A stretch of DNA of 64,000 nucleotides from contig NZ_CP017194.1 in assembly GCF_006770265.1 (NCBI RefSeq), forward strand, positions 1,302,001 to 1,366,000, in the 5' to 3' direction. The stretch is from Lactococcus carnosus (GTDB taxonomy: Bacteria > Bacillota > Bacilli > Lactobacillales > Streptococcaceae). The translations under genes were made by a program, and so were the position numbers. Below are positions 45,277 through 54,872 of the stretch, piece by piece (the stretch's first letter is position 1; every line of letters starts with the position of its first letter). Below the pieces are notes generated by a model. It was not told where the DNA came from. It made no database searches and saw only the letters and a list, made by a program, of their open reading frames with translations.

Positions 45277-46230
45277 TTAGTTTGTGTTTTGTGTGGCCAA
45301 GAACTGTTCAACCAAGCCCGCAATCGCTTTAGACTGGGTATGGTGTAAATAATGACTACCGTCCAGTACTGCTATTTGACCATTTTTAACATCGGTTAAC
45401 ATCTCTTTATGTAAGGCAGTCCAATCTCCGTCTGTTTTATCCTTGACACTATCACTAGACAAAATATAGAGCACAGCATCATCTTTAGGATAGCTTAGTT
45501 TCTTACTCTCATTAAAGTTAGTCGCCATTTGTTTTGCTTCACTTAAGATGGCAGGATTGGCAAATCCCATCAAAGAAATCTTCCTAAAGTCTTTTTTCTC
45601 AGCATCACTTACTGGTGGATAATTTAGCATCTCGGGATTTACCGCAGTTATGAAGCGGTAGAAACCTGAATTTCCTAGTATAGATAAGCCTTGGCTCACA
45701 TCAGCATTATCTCCTTTTTGATTGGGCACACTTGAATCAATCCCAATAAAGGTCTTCACTTCATTTGGATAGCGATTCATGTAATCTAAGGTATAAATAC
45801 CAGAAATAGAGTGTCCCATTAGGCTATAGTCCTTGATATTTAACGCTTGTAAGACATCATGTAACTCAGTACTCATATTTTCTAAACTTCGTTTACTTGA
45901 TGTTGTATCACTCAAGCCATAGCCAAGAGGTTCAACCGTTACAACCCTAAACTGCTTACTTAGTTCTTTTCGTAAAGGTGAGAAATCAATGACAGGAGAC
46001 CCTGTTGCAAATCCCGGTAGCAAGACAATCGTTTGCTTGTTCTTTTCTCCCTCTATCAGGACAGTCATCTTATGGCCTGCAACCTTTACTTGTTGACCAT
46101 ATTGTTTGACTGACTGTCTATCCCGTGAAACCAATACTTTATTTGTGACAAATACTGCTGAAAAGAAAAGCACAATAACTAGCACAATCACGACTATCAC
46201 ATATAAAAGATAGTTAAACATTTTTTTCAT
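45277..46230 (-). CDS. membrane-anchored alpha/beta hydrolase
   Basis: 317 residues. One N-terminal membrane segment (about residues 5-28), then an alpha/beta hydrolase fold: oxyanion stretch VLLPGFATGSPV, nucleophile Ser in LMGHSISGIYTLDY, a late Asp and the catalytic His in VLDGSHYLHH. Probably extracytoplasmic, tethered to the membrane. It could act as an esterase, lipase or peptidase; substrate not readable. It is not co-transcribed with its neighbours. Confidence 0.82.
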   Translation of the reverse strand: MKKMFNYLLYVIVVIVLVIVLFFSAVFVTNKVLVSRDRQSVKQYGQQVKVAGHKMTVLIEGEKNKQTIVLLPGFATGSPVIDFSPLRKELSKQFRVVTVEPLGYGLSDTTSSKRSLENMSTELHDVLQALNIKDYSLMGHSISGIYTLDYMNRYPNEVKTFIGIDSSVPNQKGDNADVSQGLSILGNSGFYRFITAVNPEMLNYPPVSDAEKKDFRKISLMGFANPAILSEAKQMATNFNESKKLSYPKDDAVLYILSSDSVKDKTDGDWTALHKEMLTDVKNGQIAVLDGSHYLHHTQSKAIAGLVEQFLATQNTN

Positions 46231-46435
46231 GACTCATCCTACATTTCCTTTTTGATATAAGACTAGTATACCATGTGTGTTTAAACTATTTTCTAATATA
46301 CTACGCATAATAATTCCATTAATCAGACTATATATCAAAGATAGTTATGCTAGATTATGAAAAAATCACAAGGTAAGTGATAACCACAAGATTTATGATA
46401 GAGGCAATTTAGGTTAGAGAGTACGTTATTTATGC

Positions 46436-46468
46436 TATCAAAAAAACGCCCTTTCGGACGTTTTACAA
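46436..46468 (-). terminator. rpsA terminator
   Basis: The stem AAAACG/CGTTTT with CC/GG inside and loop TTTC, then a T-run on the minus strand. Nearly identical to the terminator at 45216-45248. Confidence 0.85.
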
Positions 46469-46475
46469 CCTTTAA

Positions 46476-47723
46476 TTAAAAGTTGTTGATATCGAAATCT
46501 TCACCCAAGAAATCAGCAAGTGAGAAGCCTTCTTGTGTTTCTGGTAAAGTGTATTCAGGTTTAGTATTGCGACGTGGTGCGCGTGGTTTAGCATCACGAC
46601 GTTGTCCACCTTGTGCAGCACTGCTACCAGCTGAATCATTTGTACGTTCTTTACGTGCAGGTGCTTCAGCAAGCGCTTTGATAGACAATGAGATACGTTC
46701 TTCAGCAGGTTTCACGTCAAGTACTTTAACTTGAACGGCTTGACCAACTGTCAATACGTCTTTAGCGTTCTCAACACGTTCCCAAGAGATTTGAGAGATG
46801 TGTACGAGACCTTCAACACCAGGGAAGATTTCAACAAATGCGCCGAAATCAGTAATACGTTTAACCGTACCATCGAGAACAGTACCAACTGGTGCTTTTT
46901 CTTCGATTTCATCCCAAGGGCCAGGCTGTGTAGCTTTAAGAGAAAGTGATACACGACCAGCTTCTTCATCAACTTTCAAGACTTTAACATGAACAGTTTC
47001 GCCAACAGTTACAACATCGCTAGGTTTTTTAACACGGCCATGTGCTAATTCAGTTACGTGAACAAGTCCGTCAACACCACCAAGATTGATGAAAGCACCA
47101 AAGTCAGTTGTACGTGCAACAGTACCTTCAACGATATCACCTTCGTGTAAGTTAGCGAAAGCTTCAGCACGTTGTGCTTTAGACTCTTCTTCGATAACAG
47201 CACGACGACTTAAGATGAAGCGTTTGTCAGCAGCATTAACTTCGATGATTTTAGCTTCAAATTCTTCGCCAACAAATTTCTTAGTATCACGAACAAAGTA
47301 AGTGTCAATCATAGATGCTGGGATAAATCCACGAACACCGTTCAAGTCAACTGATAAGCCACCTTTAACGTCTTTTAAGACTTTAACAATGACAACTTCG
47401 CCTTCTTTGCCTTCAAGGTCAGTAAAAGCTTTACGTGCTGCAAGACGTTTTTCAGAAAGCAAGTAAACATTTGCGCCTTCTGATTCTTTACCAACGATTT
47501 GCTTAACAACTAATAAATCTTTAACATCACCAGATTTAACAAAGTCATTTATATCAGCATCGCGCTCGCTTGTCAATTCACGAAGCGTTAAAACACCTTC
47601 AACACCTGTACCAACGATAGCTACAGTAGCTTGACCGTCTTCAACAGTTAGGATTTCTCCACTTACTACGTCACCAACTTTAACGTCACCGACGCTGTTC
47701 AATAATTCTTCAAATTCGTTCAT
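46476..47723 (-). CDS. rpsA: 30S ribosomal protein S1
   Basis: 415 residues with four S1 RNA-binding domains (about residues 15-90, 105-175, 195-265, 280-350), e.g. GTVARTTDFGAFINLGGVDGL and GTVKRITDFGAFVEIFPGVEG (each abridged by a residue or two). A basic low-complexity tail follows. Four domains instead of six is the low-GC Gram-positive form, which assists translation initiation. Single gene. Confidence 0.95.
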   Translation of the reverse strand: MNEFEELLNSVGDVKVGDVVSGEILTVEDGQATVAIVGTGVEGVLTLRELTSERDADINDFVKSGDVKDLLVVKQIVGKESEGANVYLLSEKRLAARKAFTDLEGKEGEVVIVKVLKDVKGGLSVDLNGVRGFIPASMIDTYFVRDTKKFVGEEFEAKIIEVNAADKRFILSRRAVIEEESKAQRAEAFANLHEGDIVEGTVARTTDFGAFINLGGVDGLVHVTELAHGRVKKPSDVVTVGETVHVKVLKVDEEAGRVSLSLKATQPGPWDEIEEKAPVGTVLDGTVKRITDFGAFVEIFPGVEGLVHISQISWERVENAKDVLTVGQAVQVKVLDVKPAEERISLSIKALAEAPARKERTNDSAGSSAAQGGQRRDAKPRAPRRNTKPEYTLPETQEGFSLADFLGEDFDINNF

Positions 47724-47811
47724 CTTTTAAAAAGTTTCCTCCAACAATTTGACTCTACACATCCGTTAAGATAAATATAGTCCTAATGCTTATTTTAGCA
47801 TAATATATAAT

Positions 47812-47850
47812 AAAAAGAAAGCGATTTTAGATAAAAATCATTTTTCTTTT
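47812..47850 (-). terminator. trp operon terminator
   Basis: On the minus strand AAAGAAAAATGATTTT can pair with AAAATCGCTTTCTTT (mostly A-T, with mismatches), followed by TTTTTATTAT. It begins at the trpA stop. Confidence 0.6.
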
Positions 47851-48622
47851 AGATTTGATTGGCACCGACTAAAAACGCTGCGATTTCGGCTCGTCTGCCG
47901 TCGTGCAAGGCTTGAACAATGTATGACCCAACGATGACCCCATCCACCACTTGATGAAAATTTTTGGCTTGTTCAAGTGAAGACACACCAAATCCTGCAA
48001 GTACCGGCACGTCAGATAGCTCAGATAATCTGACAAGATGCGCAGTTAAGTTGTCCGCATAGGTTCTGCCGACACCTGTTACACCATTGACTGTCACGGC
48101 ATAAATGAAACCAGCTGCACCTGTGACAAGTTCAACTTGCCGCTCAAGAGTGCTAGTCAAGGTCACAAGTGGGACTAAGGTGATATCAGTAGCTGCTAAA
48201 AATGGTGTTAGCATGGCCTCATGCTCTCGTGGTACATCTGGTAAAATCAAACCTTTTACAGGTGTTGTTTCTAGGTCTGCCACAAATTTTTCGATGCCAT
48301 ATTTATAAATCGGGTTAATATAGGACATGATCACCAAAGGAATATCGGTTTCGATTGTCTGGAGTGTGTCAATTACTTTTTTTAAGGTGGTTCCATTTGC
48401 CAATGCTCTAATACCAGCCTGCTCAATGACTGGACCATCTGCTACTGGATCTGAAAAAGGGATACCGATTTCGATGGCACTCGCACCATTTTCTTCTAAA
48501 AAGGCGATTGTTTCTGCCAGACCATCTAGACCATCTGCATGATCTCCCGCCATAATATAGGGAATAACTAACATCTGACCTTGGTCTGATTTATTTTTTA
48601 AAAAGTTACCTAATGCTTTCAT
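47849..48622 (-). CDS. trpA: tryptophan synthase alpha chain
   Basis: 257 residues. [20 protein letters not shown] carries the catalytic Glu/Asp region; [11 protein letters not shown], then GVTGVGRT and a C-terminal GFGVSS phosphate site are typical. It cleaves indole-3-glycerol phosphate and channels indole to TrpB. Confidence 0.96.
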   Translation of the reverse strand: MKALGNFLKNKSDQGQMLVIPYIMAGDHADGLDGLAETIAFLEENGASAIEIGIPFSDPVADGPVIEQAGIRALANGTTLKKVIDTLQTIETDIPLVIMSYINPIYKYGIEKFVADLETTPVKGLILPDVPREHEAMLTPFLAATDITLVPLVTLTSTLERQVELVTGAAGFIYAVTVNGVTGVGRTYADNLTAHLVRLSELSDVPVLAGFGVSSLEQAKNFHQVVDGVIVGSYIVQALHDGRRAEIAAFLVGANQI

Positions 48623-48681
48623 CTGTTCTCCTAGTCCTCTACAAGTATTGGGCTTGACGCTTCATATCTGCCATATCGTGC

Positions 48682-49881
48682 TTAAAAGTCACCTTTATCT
48701 GCACGTGCTTTGATTTGCGCGACATCCTTATCACCACGCCCACTTAGGCAGACGATAATCGACGCATCTTTACCATAGCGTTTGGCAATCTCTGGCAACT
48801 GGGAAATGGCATGTGAACTTTCTAGTGCGGGAATGATTCCTTCGGTCACACAGAGGAGTTTAAAGCCTGCAAGTGCTTCGTCATCAGTTGCCGACATATA
48901 CTCAGCACGACCCGTTTCATTCCAGTGGCAATGTTCAGGCCCAAGGCCTGGGTAATCAAGGCCCGCAGAAATACTATATGCTTCTGCTACTTGCCCATTT
49001 TCATCCTGTAACAGGCGCATCAGATTACCATGTAAAATACCATCTGTTCCCCGGTTAATCGACGCTGCAGTCTCCCCGCTATCTAGTCCGTGACCTGCTG
49101 CTTCAACACCAATCATGTCAACCGATGCATCATTAACAAAGGGATAGAAAAGGCCCGCTGCATTTGAACCGCCACCAACACAAGCCACGACTGCTGCTGG
49201 TAACTTCCCTTCTTTTTCCAAAATCTGAGCACGCGCTTCACGGCCAATAATTGATTGGAAATCTCTTACCATCTCTGGAAATGGTGCTGGTCCAGCTGCT
49301 GTTCCTAAAATATAATGGGTATCTTCAACACTTGCTACCCAGGCACGTAAGGCTGCATTAACCGCGTCCTTTAACACACTTGAGCCATCCGTAACTGATA
49401 CCACTTCTGCCCCCAAAAGTTGCATCCGAAAGACATTTAGTTCCTGACGTTCAACATCAATAGCGCCCATGTAAATCTTACATGACATCCCAAACAAGGC
49501 TGCAGCAGTCGCGGTTGCAACCCCGTGTTGACCTGCTCCTGTTTCGGCAATGACCTTGTTTTTCCCCATTTTTTTTGCCAGCATGACTTGTGCTAAGGCA
49601 TTATTAATTTTATGAGCCCCCGTGTGATTTAAATCCTCACGTTTAAAATAAATTTTAGCGCCACCTAATTTTTCTGTTAAATTTTTAGCCAAATAAAGCG
49701 GGTTCTCACGTCCGACATAATCTTTAAGTAAATAGGCTAGTTCTGCTTGAAATGCCTCATCTGTTTTACTCGCCTCATAGGCTGCTTTGAGTTCTTTGAC
49801 AGCATACATCAAGGTTTCTGGTACAAAAGTACCACCGTATTGGCCAAAAAATCCTGTATCATCTGGTTGATTATAAGTCAT
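48682..49881 (-). CDS. trpB: tryptophan synthase beta chain
   Basis: 399 residues. PLP Lys in [18 protein letters not shown], phosphate loop [23 protein letters not shown] with the catalytic Glu, and LSGRGDKD at the end. It makes tryptophan from indole and serine. Overlaps trpF by 4 bp. Confidence 0.97.
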   Translation of the reverse strand: MTYNQPDDTGFFGQYGGTFVPETLMYAVKELKAAYEASKTDEAFQAELAYLLKDYVGRENPLYLAKNLTEKLGGAKIYFKREDLNHTGAHKINNALAQVMLAKKMGKNKVIAETGAGQHGVATATAAALFGMSCKIYMGAIDVERQELNVFRMQLLGAEVVSVTDGSSVLKDAVNAALRAWVASVEDTHYILGTAAGPAPFPEMVRDFQSIIGREARAQILEKEGKLPAAVVACVGGGSNAAGLFYPFVNDASVDMIGVEAAGHGLDSGETAASINRGTDGILHGNLMRLLQDENGQVAEAYSISAGLDYPGLGPEHCHWNETGRAEYMSATDDEALAGFKLLCVTEGIIPALESSHAISQLPEIAKRYGKDASIIVCLSGRGDKDVAQIKARADKGDF

Positions 49882-50480
49882 CTGTTACTCTTTTCTATAA
49901 ACGTCTTTATCTTGTCTAAATCCTTCACACCCGAAGTCTCTACACCGCTTGAGACATCAACACCTGTCGGCTTGAAGATACGAATTGCATCTAGCACGTT
50001 ATCCGTATTAAGGCCACCCGCGACAAAAAAATGATAGCCTGACAGCATTGCTAAATCAACCTTCTCCCAGTCAAACTGATGGCCACTGCCACCGGCAAAT
50101 TTTGCTGGTGGTGCATCTAATAAGATAATATGTTGTTTAAACGCTAGTAGCTCGGCTGGTAAGTTGCCGTCTTTAATGCCAAATGCTTTAATCACGGGAA
50201 CAGAGAGTTGATCTGCGAAGGCAGCACTTTCTTGTCCGTGTAGCTGAACCATATCAAGGCTGACAGTTGCGATCGTCTCCTCGATATTTGCTAAGCTTTC
50301 ATTGACAAATAGGCCAACTTTTTTTACAGTCTTAGGAACATTTCTTGATAAGTACTTGGCATATTCTGGTGTGACTTGTCGTTTACTCTCTGCAAAGACA
50401 AAGCCGATATGCGTCGCCCCATTTGCGACTGCAGCTGCTACCGCATCATCTGTCGATAGGCCACATATTTTAATCCACAT
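49878..50480 (-). CDS. trpF: phosphoribosylanthranilate isomerase
   Basis: 200 residues from the ATG at 50480, which gives the family's normal MWIKICGL start and an 11-bp overlap with trpC; the open frame extends further upstream inside trpC. Catalytic Cys in KICGL, FVNES, VQLHG with the catalytic Asp later (LLDAPP), FVAGGLN and GVDVSSGVE. Confidence 0.95.
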   Translation of the reverse strand: MWIKICGLSTDDAVAAAVANGATHIGFVFAESKRQVTPEYAKYLSRNVPKTVKKVGLFVNESLANIEETIATVSLDMVQLHGQESAAFADQLSVPVIKAFGIKDGNLPAELLAFKQHIILLDAPPAKFAGGSGHQFDWEKVDLAMLSGYHFFVAGGLNTDNVLDAIRIFKPTGVDVSSGVETSGVKDLDKIKTFIEKSNR

Positions 50481-51240
50481 GGCGCTTGACCTGTAACTGT
50501 TTAGCCGCAGCTGTAGGATTGCCATCTTTCATCAGCGCTTCACCAACAAGTACCGCCCTAAAATCAGCTGCCACTTGCTCGGCTTCTAGGTGTGACTTAA
50601 TACCGGATTCAGAAATATAAAAGCGATCTGCTTGCTGTAAACTAACTAAATCCAAGCTATTTTGCAGGCTAACTTCAAAGGTCTTCAAGTTACGGTTATT
50701 AACCCCGATCAGCTCAGCACCAATGCGATGGGCAACCTCGAGTTCAGGTGCATTATGTACTTCAACCAAGACTTCTAATCCTAGGGAAATAGCAAACTGA
50801 TAGAGCGTTTGCAAGTCAGATTCCGAAAGACAGGCAACGATTAATAGCACGATCGTTGCGCCACTATTCACTGCACGCACAATCTGCTTTTTATCGATGA
50901 TGAAATCCTTGTTAAGGACAGGGATCGATACGTTGTCTGCAACTAGCCTTAGATCATCGATTGAGCCCTTGAAAAAGACTGGATCAGTCAAAACTGAGAT
51001 AGCAGATACACCAGCTGTTTCATAACTTTTTGCCTGAGATAGGACATCAACTGTCATGTTGATCGCACCTAGTGACGGTGAGGCGCGTTTGACTTCTCCA
51101 ATCACTTGTAAGTAAGCCTCGTCCTCACGTAAGCGTTGCACAAATCCTTTTGTTTGCCGCACGGGTCTGGGTGTCTCCATGACCATCATGTCGACTTCTC
51201 GTCTTTTTTCTGCAAGAATTTTATCTAAAAAGTTTTCCAT
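50470..51240 (-). CDS. trpC: indole-3-glycerol phosphate synthase
   Basis: 256 residues. VIGEVKRASPSLGAI (catalytic Glu-Lys), LNKDFIID with catalytic Lys, VEVHN, LIGVNNRNL and ISESGI. TIM-barrel enzyme that closes the indole ring. Stop-start contact with the chorismate mutase gene upstream. Confidence 0.96.
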   Translation of the reverse strand: MENFLDKILAEKRREVDMMVMETPRPVRQTKGFVQRLREDEAYLQVIGEVKRASPSLGAINMTVDVLSQAKSYETAGVSAISVLTDPVFFKGSIDDLRLVADNVSIPVLNKDFIIDKKQIVRAVNSGATIVLLIVACLSESDLQTLYQFAISLGLEVLVEVHNAPELEVAHRIGAELIGVNNRNLKTFEVSLQNSLDLVSLQQADRFYISESGIKSHLEAEQVAADFRAVLVGEALMKDGNPTAAAKQLQVKRHVD

Positions 51241-51522
51241 TTAATCTCTTTTCTTTACTACTTGATGTTCTAGCTGAATAAAGCCAGCAATCATTTGACG
51301 ATAAAGGGTTTCTACTAGCCTAACATCCGCACCTGTTTCAAGGGCATACCTGCTCACTTTGTCAATCACTTGTGCAACTCGATCAGGTGCTTCAACTTCT
51401 TGGACAGTCTTTTTAACTTGACCAGCTTGCTTAACGAGCTCACCACGTGATGCAATTAGCCTAACCAGTTGCTGATCAATCTCATCAATTTCTAGTCTAA
51501 TATCGGCTAAGGGTTTTGTCAT
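51241..51522 (-). CDS. chorismate mutase (AroQ class) inside the trp operon
   Basis: 93 residues, all helical, CM type II (AroQ): IRLEIDEIDQQLVRLIASRGELVKQAGQVKK (core DEIDQQLVRLIASR) with the active-site Arg and Lys positions, and VETLYRQMIAGFIQLE at the end. It converts chorismate to prephenate, the first step to Phe and Tyr. It sits between trpD and trpC, touching both, so it is made under tryptophan control although it drains the same chorismate that TrpE uses. Confidence 0.88.
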   Translation of the reverse strand: MTKPLADIRLEIDEIDQQLVRLIASRGELVKQAGQVKKTVQEVEAPDRVAQVIDKVSRYALETGADVRLVETLYRQMIAGFIQLEHQVVKKRD

Positions 51523-52526
51523 TATTTTAACTCCTGCATCTCAACTAGTTTTGCCATGGCCGCACCACTTGCAATCACCTCACGCGCCTTTTCGATACCT
51601 GCTACTAGAGTTGGGACAAGACCTGCCGCAAAGAACCCAAGGCCTGCATTTAAGACAGTAACTTCAAGGAAAGGACTGGCTTCATTTTTTAAGACATTGG
51701 TCAAAATAATGGCATTTTCCTTACCTTCACCACCTCTAATTTCCTGCAAGGTAACACGGGTCATCCCAACACTCTCATGGTCAAACGTATGGACTGTAAT
51801 CTCGCCACTTTCATCTAATAGTGCATAGCGATTCAGACCGTCAAGACTCGCTTCATCCATGTTATTTGGACCACTGATGACTACTGCACGACGCCGGCCT
51901 AATGATTTTAAGACTTGAGCAGTGGTCTCCAACAAATCTGGTCTGGATGTCCCTAATAACTGTGTATCTAAATCAACTGGATTTGTGAATGGCCCGATCA
52001 GATTCAAAATGGTTCGGACTTCTAGCTCACGCCTAACGGGCATCACATAGCGCATATTGGGATGAACGTGCTGGGCAAATAAGAAAACCAAGCCAGTCTT
52101 GTCGAAAATATCTGCCAATTCTTGTGGACTATGATATAAATTAATCCCCAAACATTCCAGGACATCTGCCGACCCTGATTTTGATGAAATCGAGCGGTTA
52201 CCATGCTTGGCCATCTTGACACCGCCAGCGGCTAAAACAAAAGCTGCAGTTGTAGATACATTAAAAGAGAAAGATAAATCACCACCCGTGCCACAGTTGT
52301 CCATGGCTGTTGTGACTGTCGTGGGTATTTTTAAAGCCTTCTCACGTACCACCTCAACGATCCCTGTCATCTCTTCGACCGTTTCGCCCTTCATGGCTAG
52401 ACCAATCAAAATCGCTGACAGTTGAGAATTTGTGAGTTCACCATTAAACATAGCATTGGCGAGTTGGTTGATTTCATAATGGGATAAATTTTCTCCCTGC
52501 ATCAACTTCACTAGATTTTCTTTCAT
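51522..52526 (-). CDS. trpD: anthranilate phosphoribosyltransferase
   Basis: 334 residues. DNCGTGGDLSFSFNVSTTAAFV is the PRPP site, KHGNRSISSKSGSADVLE and LIGPFTNP are typical. It transfers phosphoribose to anthranilate. Its stop and the chorismate mutase start share a base. Confidence 0.96.
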   Translation of the reverse strand: MKENLVKLMQGENLSHYEINQLANAMFNGELTNSQLSAILIGLAMKGETVEEMTGIVEVVREKALKIPTTVTTAMDNCGTGGDLSFSFNVSTTAAFVLAAGGVKMAKHGNRSISSKSGSADVLECLGINLYHSPQELADIFDKTGLVFLFAQHVHPNMRYVMPVRRELEVRTILNLIGPFTNPVDLDTQLLGTSRPDLLETTAQVLKSLGRRRAVVISGPNNMDEASLDGLNRYALLDESGEITVHTFDHESVGMTRVTLQEIRGGEGKENAIILTNVLKNEASPFLEVTVLNAGLGFFAAGLVPTLVAGIEKAREVIASGAAMAKLVEMQELK

Positions 52527-52540
52527 CTTATTTGCTCCTT

Positions 52541-53098
52541 TTATCCTTTTACAAAGTTTTCAATCATCCTTAGCCCATCTGGTGTCCCGATACTCTCAGG
52601 GTGAAATTGCATGCCATAAATCGGTAGACTTTGGTGCTGAATCATCATGATTTCTTGGTCATCTGTCGTTCTTGAAATCACATCAAATCCCTCTGGCATT
52701 TCTGAGATGACGATAGAATGATAACGCATGATTTCATGCTCACTTGCGATGCCTGTCAGTAATGCGGATGGTGTCAGCGTCTCAGCAATAGATGTTTTGC
52801 CATGCATGACCCGCTTTGCCAAATCTAGCTTACCGCCAAATACTTCAGCGATGGCTTGATGTCCTAGACAAACCCCTAAAAGTGGTTTCTTTCCTGCAAA
52901 CTCATGGATTAACTGCTCCATTTCACCCGCATCCACAGGCCAACCAGGACCAGGAGATAGGACGATTTTATCAGCTGTTTGGGCGACGTCATAGAGCCTG
53001 GTATCGTCATTTCTAAGCACGGTAACCGTATCGAATTCGCCGATATATTGGGCCAGGTTATAAGTAAAACTATCATAATTATCAACTAATAAAATCAT
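52541..53098 (-). CDS. trpG: anthranilate synthase glutamine amidotransferase component
   Basis: 185 residues from the ATG at 53098 (RBS GGAGAG). Class I GATase triad: Cys in GVCLGHQAIAEVFGG, His and Glu in FHPES. SPGPGWP is the conserved loop (usually GPGxP). It provides ammonia to TrpE. Starts within the last 17 bp of trpE. Confidence 0.95.
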   Translation of the reverse strand: MILLVDNYDSFTYNLAQYIGEFDTVTVLRNDDTRLYDVAQTADKIVLSPGPGWPVDAGEMEQLIHEFAGKKPLLGVCLGHQAIAEVFGGKLDLAKRVMHGKTSIAETLTPSALLTGIASEHEIMRYHSIVISEMPEGFDVISRTTDDQEIMMIQHQSLPIYGMQFHPESIGTPDGLRMIENFVKG

Positions 53099-54458
53099 TG
53101 CTCTCTCCAATCTTGGTCATGGCCTTAGCCTTGTTCAAGGTTTCTTGATATTCATTTTCAGCAACACTATCAAAGACAATCCCTGCGCCTGCTTGGGCGT
53201 GTGCTTTACCATCTTTAAGGACCATCGTCCGCAAGGCAATCGCAAAGTCCATATCTGAATTACTAGATAAATAGCCGATAGCACCCGCATAAATACCCCG
53301 TTTTGTTTTCTCTAACTCATAGATGCGTTGCATGGCACGAATCTTTGGCGCACCAGATACCGTACCAGCAGGAAGCGTCGACTTGAGCGCATCAAGACTA
53401 GAAACAGTATCTAGCAAGTCGCCTTTTACGACACTCGTCAAGTGCATGACGTAACGGAAATATTCCACTTCCATATATTTGGTGACCTTTACAGTCCCTG
53501 TTTTTGAAATCTTGCCGATATCATTTCGACCTAGGTCAACCAACATCCGGTGTTCAGCAACTTCCTTTTTATCTGCTAGTAGTTCTTCAGCTAAGGCATC
53601 ATCTTCCCTGTCTGTTTTACCTCTGGGTCTGGTTCCTGCAATCGGGTTAGTCACAACGACACCATTTTTAACTGAGACCAAACTCTCAGGACTCGCACCC
53701 ATAATCTGGTAATCACCAAAGTCCAAAAAATAGAGGTAATTTGAGGGATTAGTCAAGCGAATATTTCGGTAGTAGTCAAATGGATTACCAGAAATCTCGC
53801 TGGTCAGTCGTTGACTCAGCACAATTTGGAAGATATCGCCATTTTTGATGTAAGCTTTTGCCTGCTCGACCATGCTCATAAATGTTGCTTTCTCCGTGTT
53901 TGAGGTGAAGGATAGTTTATTGAGTTTGACCGATTCAAATTCTGCTTTATGGGGTCTTGTCAGATGAGATAAGACTAACGCCATGGCGAGCGCCATATCC
54001 TCAGTAGACCTGCCACTATAGATATCTGACTCGACGATCGTAATCTGCTCTTTCTTATGATCAAAAATCAGATAAGACTCATATAAAAAGAAATGTAAGT
54101 CTGGCGTACCGATAACATCTTTCGGAATCTCGCCGATTGTCTCATATAACGCGATTGTATCGTAGCTCACAAAGCCAATCGCCCCACCTGTAAATGGTAA
54201 GTCTGAAACATCATTACTTTTAACAGTAAGCTGTTCCAGATAATCAAGCGGGTCTCCAGATTTCACTTGCCCATTATCAGTCAAGATACCATCCTGAAAT
54301 TTTAGTTCGTGAACCGGATTATAGGCAATCATAGAGTAACGTGAGTTCTCCTTTTCTCGCGGAATAGACTCAAGAATCAGCTTATGGCGTAAATCCAAGC
54401 GTAAATAGGCCAAAATGGGCGTGATGATGTCAGCGTTAATTGTTTTTCTTAGCGTCAT
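53082..54458 (-). CDS. trpE: anthranilate synthase component I
   Basis: 458 residues from the ATG at 54458, which fits the usual MTLRKTINAD start; the open frame continues into the T-box leader. Chorismate-binding motifs IVLSQRL, GASPESLV, PIAGTRPRGKTDREDD, LPAGTVSGAPKIRA and AQAGAGIVFDSV. N-terminal SYMIA-like feedback site (here RYSMIAYNP with LESIP). First gene of the trp operon. Confidence 0.96.
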   Translation of the reverse strand: MTLRKTINADIITPILAYLRLDLRHKLILESIPREKENSRYSMIAYNPVHELKFQDGILTDNGQVKSGDPLDYLEQLTVKSNDVSDLPFTGGAIGFVSYDTIALYETIGEIPKDVIGTPDLHFFLYESYLIFDHKKEQITIVESDIYSGRSTEDMALAMALVLSHLTRPHKAEFESVKLNKLSFTSNTEKATFMSMVEQAKAYIKNGDIFQIVLSQRLTSEISGNPFDYYRNIRLTNPSNYLYFLDFGDYQIMGASPESLVSVKNGVVVTNPIAGTRPRGKTDREDDALAEELLADKKEVAEHRMLVDLGRNDIGKISKTGTVKVTKYMEVEYFRYVMHLTSVVKGDLLDTVSSLDALKSTLPAGTVSGAPKIRAMQRIYELEKTKRGIYAGAIGYLSSNSDMDFAIALRTMVLKDGKAHAQAGAGIVFDSVAENEYQETLNKAKAMTKIGESNDFIS

Positions 54459-54483
54459 AAACTTGCTCTTTCTAGTATAAAAT

Positions 54484-54808
54484 CTTACAAAAAAAGTCCT
54501 CGACGAAATGAATATCATTTCGTCGAGGACGTTATCACACGCGGTGCCACCTCGATTATAGAGAAAAAACCTAACTTAAAATAGTATTTCCCTATCTCTT
54601 ATTTCCCTCAAGCAAGGGAATGTGCGGTATCGAGCACTGACGTGATTCTTATCGTTTCGAATCAGATTTGAATGAAGATGCTCACTAACCTACAGGTTTT
54701 AAAGCATCTTCACGCATGATCGCAGCCCATTCACTTGACAAAACTCTTGTCTCGCAATCACCGACAAGTCTCTGAAAATTTTGCAGTCAAGTTACTTCTT
54801 CTGCTAAT
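54484..54808 (-). ncRNA. tryptophan T-box riboswitch (trp operon leader)
   Basis: Minus-strand leader with the T-box AGGTGGCACCGCG (54540-54552), followed by a strong terminator (GTCCTCGACGAAATG at 54496-54510 pairing with 54516-54530, then a T-run). In Stem I the base GCAG pairs with CTGC; the loop on the 3' side reads TGAATGGG, giving the specifier codon TGG (54727-54729), i.e. tryptophan. Uncharged tRNA-Trp should stabilise the antiterminator and switch on trpE and following genes. Confidence 0.93.
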
Positions 54809-54814
54809 AGTTAA

Positions 54815-54843
54815 ATTTTACGATTATTCTGATGACTTGTCAA
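54815..54843 (-). promoter_or_regulatory. trp operon promoter
   Basis: TTGACA (54838-54843), 17-bp spacer, TAAAAT (54815-54820) on the minus strand. The 3' end of the bacteriocin locus is only 30 bp upstream. Confidence 0.85.
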
Positions 54844-54872
54844 GCTAAAAACTTATTTATTTTCACAAGTCT

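Noticed and set aside
53082-54518. trpE start at 54518
   Set aside because: This would extend the protein into the T-box terminator; the ATG at 54458 gives the normal N-terminus.
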